Part shown: piece by piece, positions 1-5,717 of the stretch | Layout: every line of letters starts with the position of its first letter | Numbering within the stretch: the first letter of the stretch is position 1 | Assembly (NCBI GenBank): GCA_026388445.1 | Contig: JAPLJU010000098.1 | Coordinates: 1-7,002 of the forward strand | DNA: 7,002 nucleotides | Origin: Deltaproteobacteria bacterium | GTDB taxonomy: Bacteria > Desulfobacterota > Syntrophia > Syntrophales > UBA2192 | Direction of reading: 5' to 3' | The notes under the pieces: model-generated | What the model was told of the DNA's origin: nothing | Databases searched by the model: none | The model's input: only the letters and a program-made list of their open reading frames with translations | Position numbers and translations under genes: made by a program

Positions 1-30
1 ATTGCATGGTACGAAAAAAACTCACCGAAG

Positions 31-93
31 GTGTAAAACTTAAAACTCCGCGAATGCGGTTACTTAACACTTGAAACTGAATACTTGCAACTC
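31..93. repeat. Degenerate 7-bp tandem repeat (ACTTGAA-like)
   Basis: From 62 the sequence reads in heptamers: acttaac, acttgaa, actgaat, acttgca, then act. An isolated related unit, acttaaa followed by act, lies at 38-47. The shared form acttNNNact occurs at 38, 62, 69 and 83; the last three starts are spaced in multiples of 7. Between the two parts is a small hairpin, CCGC (48-51) with GCGG (56-59) and a 4-base loop. The remaining bases of 1-131 show no gene or clear promoter. The repeat is seen directly; no function is known, and the copies are imperfect enough that chance in AT-rich DNA is possible. Confidence 0.4.
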
Positions 94-131
94 CTCGAAC
101 CCCACCCTCCGTCTATGAAAGATCGCTTACG

Positions 132-242
132 ATGACAGCTCATCTGTTCAAGGCATTGGTGCAACTCGCGAGGCCTCACCAGTACGTAAAGAATGCCTTC
201 GTGTTTCTGCCGCTCTTGTTTGGCCACAGGTTCCGGCAATAA
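132..242 (+). pseudogene. Truncated UbiA-family prenyltransferase N-terminus (36 codons)
   Basis: An ATG at 132 opens a 36-codon frame ending in TAA at 240-242. The peptide contains RPHQYVKN at residues 14-21, followed by the hydrophobic FVFLPLLFGHR. This matches from memory the conserved start of UbiA-superfamily enzymes of the decaprenyl-phosphate phosphoribosyltransferase type, which open with an arginine, proline, histidine, glutamine, tryptophan/tyrosine, valine, lysine, asparagine stretch before transmembrane helix 1. Intact members are near 290 residues, with Asp-rich prenyl-diphosphate motifs that are absent here. No continuation is visible in any frame downstream, because the lipoprotein gene begins at once. 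The TAA overlaps the ribosome binding site of that gene (taaaggag). The frame is probably a gene remnant left by a rearrangement; a short translated leader coupled to the next gene is the alternative. Confidence 0.55.
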
Positions 243-253
243 AGGAGATGCAC

Positions 254-898
254 ATGATAATTCGATTGTTCATTCTTGCTGCCGTCATTCTCGGATTTGG
301 CGGCTGCAGCACCATGTATTACGGGACTATGGAAAAGATGGGCGTTCACAAACGCGACATTATGGTGGACCGCGTCAAGGCGGCGCGTGACACGCAGAAT
401 GAAACAAAGCAACAATTCCTGACAGCCATGGAACAGTACAAGAGCGTTGTCAACTTCAAAGGCGGTGACCTGGAGAAAGAATACAACAAACTCAATGCGA
501 CTTGGCAGAAGAGCGAGTCCAAGGCCGCCGAAGTGCGTAAGCGTATCAGTGCAGTAGAGGATGTGTCCGAAACGCTATTCAGCGAATGGCGCTCGGAAAT
601 CAAGCAGTACTCCAGTGACACATTGCGGAAGTCGAGCCAGAAGAAATACGACGTTACAAAAAAGAAATACGAGGAACTTATTAAGGCCATGAAGAAGGCC
701 GAAGCCAAACTGGAACCCGCTCTGGCCCCCCTGCGCGACCAAGTCCTGTTCATGAAGCACAATCTGAACGCCAGGGCTATCGCCGGACTGAGCGGAGAGT
801 TGGTCAGTGTTCAGACGAACGTGGACAATCTGGTACGCGCGATGGAGAGCGCCATCGCCGAGGCCGATGCGTTTATCACATCACTGCAGTCTGAATGA
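254..898 (+). CDS. DUF2959 family lipoprotein
   Basis: The product is 214 residues from the chosen start. An in-frame ATG at 248 touches the GGAG at 244-247, whereas the ATG at 254 sits 6 bases after it, so 254 is preferred. Residues 1-17 form a short signal peptide (MIIR, then a hydrophobic stretch) ending in a lipobox, GFGGC, with the lipidated cysteine at position 18. Serine follows it, which by the E. coli +2 rule suggests outer-membrane sorting. The next residues, YYGTMEKMG and then RDIMVDRVKAARD, are the hallmark of DUF2959 as I recall the family. The rest is highly charged, Lys/Glu/Ala-rich and helical, with coiled-coil character and no membrane segment. Its molecular role is not known; a periplasmic structural or envelope role is a guess. 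It stands alone, with a truncated UbiA frame before it and 110 bases of non-coding sequence after it. Confidence 0.85.
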   Translation: MIIRLFILAAVILGFGGCSTMYYGTMEKMGVHKRDIMVDRVKAARDTQNETKQQFLTAMEQYKSVVNFKGGDLEKEYNKLNATWQKSESKAAEVRKRISAVEDVSETLFSEWRSEIKQYSSDTLRKSSQKKYDVTKKKYEELIKAMKKAEAKLEPALAPLRDQVLFMKHNLNARAIAGLSGELVSVQTNVDNLVRAMESAIAEADAFITSLQSE

Positions 899-1008
899 GC
901 CCTACCTGCATTTTCACGATTTTTTTAGCGGCCGCATATCCCATAATAACGGCAAGGCCCTGGAAACTCTAGAGTTCACAAAGCTCATGAAGTCGTGAGG
1001 ATTCAATC

Positions 1009-1719
1009 ATGCTGTCGCAGGAGATGGCTTTACTTACCGTCACCGCGGCTTCCCTGGGGTTCTTCCACACCCTCCTGGGGCCGGATCACTATCTGCCCTT
1101 TGTCGTCATGGCGCGTGCAAGGCGGTGGTCGAAGGCCAAAACCGCCTGGATCACACTGCTCTGCGGTATGGGCCACATCGGGAGTTCTGTCATCCTGGGC
1201 CTCGCCGGGATTGCCCTCGGCATTGCCGTGACGAGGATCGAGGGGATCGAGGCCCTTCGGGGCGACCTTGCGGCCTGGGCTCTTATCGCCTTCGGGCTTG
1301 TTTACTTTGTCTGGGGACTCAGGAAGGCCTGGAGAAATCGCCCGCACGAGCATGTCCATATCCACGAAGACGGCATGCCGCACACCCATAAACATATACA
1401 CGGGACGGATCACGCCCACGTCCATGACGGAAACGCGCGGATCACCCCCTGGGTCCTCTTCACCATTTTCGTCCTGGGTCCCTGCGAACCCCTGATCCCG
1501 GTCCTCATGTATCCGGCGGCAAAAGAGAGCCTCTCCGGCCTTTTATGGGTAGCGGGTGTCTTCGGAGGGGTCACCATTGCGACCATGATGGGCATCGTTC
1601 TCGTTTCGATGAGAGGTGTAAGCTTGATCCCCATGAAGGGGCTTGAGAGATACACACACGCCCTTGCAGGGGGAACGATCTGCCTGTGCGGGATCGCCAT
1701 TCAATTTTTCGGGGTTTGA
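1009..1719 (+). CDS. UreH/TauE-SafE-like membrane transporter with His-rich loop
   Basis: This is a 236-residue integral membrane protein with about six hydrophobic segments (near 8-35, 44-74, 87-106, 146-170, 176-201 and 215-235). The first segment carries HTLLGPDH (residues 20-27), a metal-transporter-like His/Asp motif resembling the HX4DH signature of NicO/NiCoT and UreH proteins but with one extra residue. A second conserved motif, GPCEPLIP, starts at 157. Between segments 3 and 4, residues 113-139 contain 11 histidines, mostly alternating (HEHVHIH, then HTHKHIH, then HAHVH), a typical divalent-metal-binding loop. The family includes sulfite exporter and urease-accessory annotations. The histidines and the CDF gene downstream favour Ni, Co or Zn transport or efflux, but substrate and direction are inferred. 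The start is supported by gtgagg at 995-1000, 8 bases upstream. A strong terminator follows the gene. Confidence 0.8.
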   Translation: MLSQEMALLTVTAASLGFFHTLLGPDHYLPFVVMARARRWSKAKTAWITLLCGMGHIGSSVILGLAGIALGIAVTRIEGIEALRGDLAAWALIAFGLVYFVWGLRKAWRNRPHEHVHIHEDGMPHTHKHIHGTDHAHVHDGNARITPWVLFTIFVLGPCEPLIPVLMYPAAKESLSGLLWVAGVFGGVTIATMMGIVLVSMRGVSLIPMKGLERYTHALAGGTICLCGIAIQFFGV

Positions 1720-1768
1720 GGCATGAAGGCTTGGTAATAAACCGTGCCGCGGGCACATATGATATCAG

Positions 1769-1800
1769 TGGGTCAGGCTCTTTAAGCCTGACCCATTTTT
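1769..1800 (+). terminator. Rho-independent terminator after the His-rich transporter
   Basis: An 11-bp perfect stem pairs tgggtcaggct (1769-1779) with agcctgaccca (1785-1795) around a 5-base loop. Five T residues follow at 1796-1800. It lies 50 bases past the stop codon of the upstream transporter and should end that transcript, separating it from the CDF gene. Confidence 0.88.
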
Positions 1801-1868
1801 CGATTCATGGTCGGGGCAATCGAGGCCAAATACGTCGGTGTGCGAGGGGCGTAGGAGGCATTTTAAGC

Positions 1869-1897
1869 TTGTCATTAGTCCCCCGGCACGCTACAAA
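1869..1897 (+). promoter_or_regulatory. Candidate sigma-70-type promoter for the CDF gene
   Basis: TTGTCA at 1869-1874 (5 of 6 matches to the -35 consensus) is followed by exactly 17 bases and then TACAAA at 1892-1897 (4 of 6 matches to -10). The placement, after a terminator and about 30 bases before the ATG at 1926, fits a short leader. No operator or metal-regulator box is obvious around it. Confidence 0.5.
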
Positions 1898-1925
1898 TAT
1901 GACAAAAAAATACTAAGAGTCGTCC

Positions 1926-2903
1926 ATGTCACAGGACCGCCGTAAAATATCTGCCGCCCTCATGTCGGTGATTTCCAACATCACCCTCATGACCGCGAAG
2001 ATCGTTGTAGGCATTTTGATCGGGTCTGTCTCGATCATTTCCGAGGCAATCCACTCCGGTATTGACCTCCTTGCGGCCGTCATCGCCCTCATGTCCGTCA
2101 AAACATCGAGCATCCCCGCCGACGAGGAGCATCCCTTCGGACACGGGAAGATCGAGAACATCTCCGGGACCGTGGAGGCTCTGCTCATCTTCATTGCCGC
2201 GATCTGGATCATCTACGAGGCCGCCCGGAAGCTCATCCACCCTGAGCCGCTGGAGGCCGTGGGCTGGGGTGTTTTCGTCATGCTGGCATCCGTTGTTATC
2301 AATTGGGTCGTATCGGAGAATCTTTTCCGGGTGGGACGGGCAACGGATTCCGTGGCCCTCCAGGCCGACGCTTGGCATCTCAGGACCGACGTCTATACCT
2401 CCGCCGGCGTCCTTATGAGTCTCGCGATCATCGGGATCGGCAGACAATCCTGGCCCGATCTTTACCTGGACTGGCTGGACCCCGTCGCGGCCTTCGCCGT
2501 CGCCGCCATCATTTTGGGGGCGGCCTACAACCTGACCGTTCAGTCCGCAAGGGACCTCATGGACGTTCAGCTCCCCAGAGAGGAAGCGGCATGGATACGA
2601 AGCCTGATTTTGGAGCAAAGGCCCGTCATTAGGGGCTTTCACCAGATGAGGACCCGGAAGGCCGGGCATTTCCGCTTTATCGAAGTCCACATCCAGGTGG
2701 ACTCAAAGATGTCCGTTGATGAGGCCCATCGGCTGACCCAGGAGATCTCCGGTCGGATCAGGGAGAAATACCGGGACTCGACAGTGACCATCCACGTCGA
2801 GCCATGCAGGGGGGACTGCCTCGAGAAGTGCCTGACGGGCTGCATCATGGACGATGAAGAGAGGTCAAGAATCCGGCGGGAAAAGCCGCGGTTTAGTCAG
2901 TGA
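1926..2903 (+). CDS. Cation diffusion facilitator (CDF) metal transporter with Cys tail
   Basis: The product is 325 residues: six predicted membrane helices (about 10-210) and a cytoplasmic ferredoxin-like dimerisation domain (about 215-293). The transport site reads HxxxD in helix 2 (H43, D47) and HxxxD in helix 5 (H151, D155), the pairing typical of zinc-type CDF proteins; E. coli FieF/YiiP has DxxxD plus HxxxD. DEEHPFGHGK (66-75) holds counterparts of the YiiP site B ligands (D66, H69, H73). In the C-terminal domain H239, H255, H268 and H290 align with YiiP H232, H248, H261 and H283. It probably exports Zn2+ or a similar divalent ion by proton antiport. An unusual tail follows: C294, C298, C302 and C306 spaced C-x3-C-x3-C-x3-C, then a charged end. 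The ribosome binding site is weak (taagag). The gene overlaps the convergent branching-enzyme gene by 7 bases. Confidence 0.93.
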   Translation: MSQDRRKISAALMSVISNITLMTAKIVVGILIGSVSIISEAIHSGIDLLAAVIALMSVKTSSIPADEEHPFGHGKIENISGTVEALLIFIAAIWIIYEAARKLIHPEPLEAVGWGVFVMLASVVINWVVSENLFRVGRATDSVALQADAWHLRTDVYTSAGVLMSLAIIGIGRQSWPDLYLDWLDPVAAFAVAAIILGAAYNLTVQSARDLMDVQLPREEAAWIRSLILEQRPVIRGFHQMRTRKAGHFRFIEVHIQVDSKMSVDEAHRLTQEISGRIREKYRDSTVTIHVEPCRGDCLEKCLTGCIMDDEERSRIRREKPRFSQ

Positions 2904-4762
2904 CACTGGAGGACAATGACCGTTCGCGTGGGCAGGTAGAGGCTGATTGTGTGCCTCAGCTGCCCGTCTTTTTTTTCAGGGATCGTAAAATGCCCCTGGT
3001 CTTTCTTCAGTCTTCCGTGACCGCCGTACTTTAAATCGTCACTGTCCAGGATGATCTCGTATCTGCCGGGTGGCACCTCGAAGCGATAGTCGGCGTGAGA
3101 CCGGGTGGGGTGGAAGTTGAACACGAACAAAAGCCCCGCCCTCGTGAAGGCCAGGACCCTGTCGGAGCCGTGCTCCAGCACGAGGTACGGCCTGTTGATA
3201 CCGAGCAGTTCGAAGCGCCTGGCCATATCGATCATGTCCCTGTCGAAAAGGGCGAGGAGCCGGTATTTCAGGTTCGGGTTATCCACGAGACTCCACTGCC
3301 GCCTGGCGTATTTGTACGACCAGTTGTTCCCCTCGCGGGGGAAATCGATCCACTCGGGATGACCGAACTCATTGCCCATAAAGTTGAGATAGCCATCGGC
3401 GGCCGTGGCCAGCGTGATCAGGCGGATGATCTTGTGGAGTGCCATCCCGCGGTCGACGCGGAGGTTGTCATCCCCCACCATCATGTGGTCATACATATCG
3501 GCGTCTATGAGCTGGAAAATGATGGTTTTGTCGCCCACCAGAGCCTGATCGTGGGATTCGGCGTAGCTGATCGTTTTTTCACTTTCCCGCCGGTTGTTCA
3601 ATTCGTGCCACAGGTGAGCCAGCGGCCACTCCTCATCGGGTAAATCTTTCGTGAGTTTGATCCAGTAGTCCGGGATCCCCATGGCTTCATCAACGCTTTC
3701 GTCGAAATAGTCGTCGTAGGAGATGAAAGCTTTTTCCAGGCCGTGGTGCAGGTAGAGCATGCTGGTGACGCCGTCGAAACGGTATCCGTCTAAGTGATAT
3801 TCATCGAGCCAGAAGCGGCAGTTGGAGAGAAGGAAGTGAAGAACCTCGGGTTTCCCATAGTTGAAACACCGCGAGTCCCAGGCCCGGTGATAGCCCCGTT
3901 CCCCTTCGTGGAAGAATTGATAGAGCGTGCCGTCAAAACGACCGATCCCCTCAACCTCATTGGAGGCGGCATGGGAATGGATGATATCCATGATGACGGC
4001 GATCTCCAGGCCGTGTGCGGCATCGACAAGTTCCTTGAGGTCTTCGGGGGTACCGAAGCGGGATGATGCGGCAAAATAATTAGAGACCTGGTAACCGAAG
4101 GACCCGTAGTAGGGGTGCTCCTGGACTGCCATGAGCTGGATGGTGTTGTAGCCGGCCTCCGAGATCCGGGGCAGGATATTCTCGGTGAATTCCCTGCAGT
4201 TCCCGACCCGCTCGGCGTCCTGCGCCATGCCCACATGGGCCTCGTAGACCAGGCGGGGACCCGGCGGGCAGCGAAATTCCGGGTTTCTCCACGGGTAAGG
4301 TGAGGGCGGCGACCAGACCTGGGCGTTGAAGATGAGGGTTTTCGGATCCTGGACAGCGCGGCGGGTCCAGGCGGGGATGCGGTCGCCCTTTCCACCGGGC
4401 CATTCAATCCGCAGGCGATAGAGATCCCCGTGACTCAGGGCATCGGCCGGGAGGGTGAGCTCCCATATGCCGTCTTTGCTGATGCGTTCTAGGGCGAAGG
4501 CCTTCTTTTCCTTCCAATCCGTCATGTCCCCGACGAGACAGAGGGCCGAGGCGTTGGGCGCCCATTCCCGGAAAACCCAGCGGCCCTCCCGAAAATGAAG
4601 ACCGAAGTATTCATGACCGGAGGCAAAGTCCGCGAGGCTCATTTTCCCCCCCGTGAGCCTCGACTCCGTATCGATTGTCCTTTTGAGCCGTCTTTGAAGG
4701 ATTTTCCTGTAGGGCCCGAGAAAGGCGTCTTTTTGGATGAGACGTTCTATGGGCTTTTTCAT
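2897..4762 (-). CDS. GBE1-type 1,4-alpha-glucan branching enzyme, region III deleted
   Basis: This 621-residue GH13 protein resembles the eukaryotic-type glycogen branching enzyme, which makes alpha-1,6 branches in glycogen. The domains in order are an N-terminal CBM48-like domain (about 50-150, with FREWAPNA), the catalytic barrel (about 170-490, opening YEAHVGM) and a C-terminal beta domain (about 525-621). Region I is present (D259, H262, H264), region II carries the nucleophile (RFDGVTS, D330) and region IV carries YAESHD (D405). Region III, normally AEDVSG with the acid/base glutamate, is absent. The chain goes from DESVDE (ending at E359) straight to AMGIPDYWIK (from A360), skipping about 48 residues expected from my recall of human GBE1 (702 residues). 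The reading frame is intact on both sides, so activity is doubtful. An in-frame TTG at 4765 precedes the ATG at 4762; the ATG has gggg 8 bases upstream and is preferred. No other glg gene is in view. Confidence 0.92.
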   Translation of the reverse strand: MKKPIERLIQKDAFLGPYRKILQRRLKRTIDTESRLTGGKMSLADFASGHEYFGLHFREGRWVFREWAPNASALCLVGDMTDWKEKKAFALERISKDGIWELTLPADALSHGDLYRLRIEWPGGKGDRIPAWTRRAVQDPKTLIFNAQVWSPPSPYPWRNPEFRCPPGPRLVYEAHVGMAQDAERVGNCREFTENILPRISEAGYNTIQLMAVQEHPYYGSFGYQVSNYFAASSRFGTPEDLKELVDAAHGLEIAVIMDIIHSHAASNEVEGIGRFDGTLYQFFHEGERGYHRAWDSRCFNYGKPEVLHFLLSNCRFWLDEYHLDGYRFDGVTSMLYLHHGLEKAFISYDDYFDESVDEAMGIPDYWIKLTKDLPDEEWPLAHLWHELNNRRESEKTISYAESHDQALVGDKTIIFQLIDADMYDHMMVGDDNLRVDRGMALHKIIRLITLATAADGYLNFMGNEFGHPEWIDFPREGNNWSYKYARRQWSLVDNPNLKYRLLALFDRDMIDMARRFELLGINRPYLVLEHGSDRVLAFTRAGLLFVFNFHPTRSHADYRFEVPPGRYEIILDSDDLKYGGHGRLKKDQGHFTIPEKKDGQLRHTISLYLPTRTVIVLQCH

Positions 4763-4847
4763 CAACCTGTCCCCGTCAACGCATAATCCCGATAGAGATT
4801 GTGCTTTTTTGTTACCGATACGTACTTTTACATTGACTTTCGCAAAA

Positions 4848-4876
4848 TTTCTATGTTAATTTTCAACTAGTTACAA
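4848..4876 (-). promoter_or_regulatory. Weak candidate promoter for the branching-enzyme gene
   Basis: Read on the minus strand, TTGTAA (4876-4871) is followed after 17 bases by TAGAAA (4853-4848); each matches 4 of 6 consensus bases. It lies in the most AT-rich part of the intergenic region and would give a leader of about 80 bases. Other poor matches exist nearby, so the exact site is uncertain. Confidence 0.25.
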
Positions 4877-4997
4877 TACTCTTCCAGAAACGACCCGGCT
4901 CAGGCATCTCTACTGTTCACGTCTCCATCAAGTTCTCGATTCTCATAAATTTCTGTTCAGGCTGATCCAGTTAAATCTGTTTACACGTCTCCTTCCT

Positions 4998-5009
4998 TCG
5001 AACGTTCGA
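4998..5009. promoter_or_regulatory. Perfect 12-bp palindrome, possible operator
   Basis: TCGAACGTTCGA is its own reverse complement and lies in the divergent intergenic region, 133 bases before the DUF3303 start. A related TTCGAA occurs at 5027-5032. It has the size and symmetry of a dimeric-repressor site, but no regulator gene is nearby and no known box is matched. Confidence 0.3.
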
Positions 5010-5127
5010 CGACCCGGATAAACTTCTTCGAAACAGTCTTCATGATCGCAGAGACCTCCCCAAGGGGAGAGGTAAGAATAGTTTTCTAGGGTGTCTTGAG
5101 GGCGAAAACCTTGGTTTGAAAAAAGGC

Positions 5128-5139
5128 AAGGAGGTGATC
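5128..5139 (+). promoter_or_regulatory. Full-length Shine-Dalgarno sequence
   Basis: AAGGAGGTGATC is complementary over 12 consecutive bases to the usual 3' tail of bacterial 16S rRNA. Two bases separate it from the ATG at 5142, and its GGAGG core ends 7 bases before the ATG. It fixes the DUF3303 start and predicts strong initiation. A 5-bp pairing of CCTTG (5109-5113) with CAAGG (5127-5131) could partly cover it. Confidence 0.8.
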
Positions 5140-5141
5140 GT

Positions 5142-5399
5142 ATGCTTTTCATGATGATCTGCACGTGGGAGCCCGGGGACGAAAAAGAAGTCAGGACAAG
5201 AAGAGCAAAATGGGAGTGGCCGAAGGAGATCAAAGTCGTATCAGAATTTTACGATCTGCAGGGCTTGAGGACGATTTACGTGGTCGACACCGATGAGGTG
5301 GGGCTCATCGCGGCGAGAGCCGCCTGGATCGACGTTTTGAAGTTCGAAGTCTTCCCCATATACCCCCTCGGTGTCTCGAAGGCACAGTTAAAGAAATAA
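5142..5399 (+). CDS. Small DUF3303-like protein
   Basis: The product is 85 residues and soluble, with no signal peptide or membrane helix. It begins MLFMMICTWEPGDEKEV, then has KVVSEFYDLQG (31-41), VVDTDEVGLIAARAAW (47-62) and DVLKFEVFPI (64-73). This pattern, a first beta strand with TWEPG, a central strand, a DxxxL/I-type helix and a final strand ending near the C-terminus, matches my recollection of the DUF3303 family, a dimeric alpha-beta-barrel-like fold of unknown function. The start is fixed by an exceptionally strong Shine-Dalgarno. It is followed after 60 bases by another small gene, and the two probably share a transcript ending at 5750. No biochemical role can be assigned. Confidence 0.78.
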   Translation: MLFMMICTWEPGDEKEVRTRRAKWEWPKEIKVVSEFYDLQGLRTIYVVDTDEVGLIAARAAWIDVLKFEVFPIYPLGVSKAQLKK

Positions 5400-5420
5400 T
5401 CTGGAGGTAGGCGAACAGGG

Positions 5421-5453
5421 CTTTCATCTTTCTGGAGAAGAAAGGAAAGGAGG
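5421..5453 (+). promoter_or_regulatory. Stem-loop abutting the ribosome binding site of the 60-residue gene
   Basis: CTTTC (5421-5425) and CTTTCT (5428-5433) pair with AGAAAG (5439-5444) and GAAAG (5445-5449), giving 11 base pairs with a 2-base bulge and a GGAGA loop. The last paired G (5449) is the first base of the GGAGG (5449-5453) that serves the ATG at 5460. No T-run follows, so this is not a terminator. Translational control or RNA processing is inferred. Confidence 0.45.
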
Positions 5454-5459
5454 CGCGTC

Positions 5460-5642
5460 ATGTCAAAACTGGAGCTGACCCACGAGGAAATTGAAGCGCT
5501 CGTGGCCTTTATCGAGAGATACCTTCCCGACCTCCGAGTTGAGATTGCGAACACGGATCAGCGCGATTTTCGCAAATTTCTGAAACAGCGAGAAGAGTTC
5601 ATCCGTGAGATCCTGCAGCGCCTGAGGCAGTCGACGGAGTAA
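5460..5642 (+). CDS. Small conserved-looking helical protein, 60 residues
   Basis: This is a 60-residue, highly charged protein with LTHEEIEALVAFIERYL (6-22), then DLRVEIANTDQRDFRKFL (24-41), then KQREEFIREILQRL (42-55). The sequence suggests two or three amphipathic helices, with no cysteines, signal peptide or membrane segment. I recall similar short proteins with an LTxEE, DLRxEIAxTD, LKxRE pattern annotated only as hypothetical in several bacterial groups; no named domain is recognised. GGAGG at 5449-5453, 6 bases before the ATG, supports translation. It probably forms an operon with the DUF3303 gene upstream and precedes a terminator. Function is unknown. Confidence 0.75.
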   Translation: MSKLELTHEEIEALVAFIERYLPDLRVEIANTDQRDFRKFLKQREEFIREILQRLRQSTE

Positions 5643-5660
5643 GGGATCCCGCTTCATCAG

Positions 5661-5677
5661 CCGCCACCCGACGGCGG
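5661..5677 (+). repeat. Small GC-rich inverted repeat
   Basis: CCGCC (5661-5665) can pair with GGCGG (5673-5677) around a 7-base loop, 18 bases after the stop of the 60-residue gene. No T-run follows; it may act as a 3' stabilising hairpin ahead of the true terminator at 5718. Confidence 0.35.
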
Positions 5678-5717
5678 TGAGTGAGGATTCATAAGGTATC
5701 TGATAGGCTGCAAATGT

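Larger units (their letters stand above)
4763..5141. other. AT-rich divergent intergenic region
   Basis: These 379 bases separate the divergent branching-enzyme gene and the DUF3303 gene. No convincing gene lies here; a 96-codon minus-strand frame at 4943-5233 overlaps the DUF3303 start and has no recognisable content. The region holds a candidate minus-strand promoter, a 12-bp palindrome, and two short direct repeats in nested order: acgacccgg at 4890 and 5009, and ctgttcacgtctcc (4913) with the near match ctgtttacacgtctcc (4977). Regulatory signals for both flanking genes probably lie here. Confidence 0.5.

Noticed and set aside
929..936. gcggccgc palindrome (NotI site)
   Set aside because: An isolated 8-bp palindrome of a common restriction-site type with no symmetric context; treated as chance.
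1744..1756. Inverted repeat gtgcc-gcg-ggcac
   Set aside because: The stem is only 5 bp with a 3-base loop and no T-run. The real terminator is just downstream.
1929..2690. 253-codon minus-strand open frame inside the CDF gene
   Set aside because: It lies opposite a clear CDF gene; its Asp/Gly/Pro-rich product is the usual shadow of a GC-rich coding strand.
3790..4407. 205-codon minus-strand frame within the branching-enzyme gene
   Set aside because: It is a shifted frame of the real gene, rich in Ser/Pro/Arg. It was considered as evidence for a frameshift but the true frame is continuous.
5060..5130. Possible ykkC/guanidine-type riboswitch, because of a ctagggt motif upstream of the DUF3303 gene
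   Set aside because: Only that short motif matches; the other conserved blocks and the supporting helices are not seen.
4943..5233. 96-codon minus-strand open frame in the divergent intergenic region
   Set aside because: It overlaps the well-supported DUF3303 start on the other strand, has no good ribosome binding site, and its product shows no recognisable motif.
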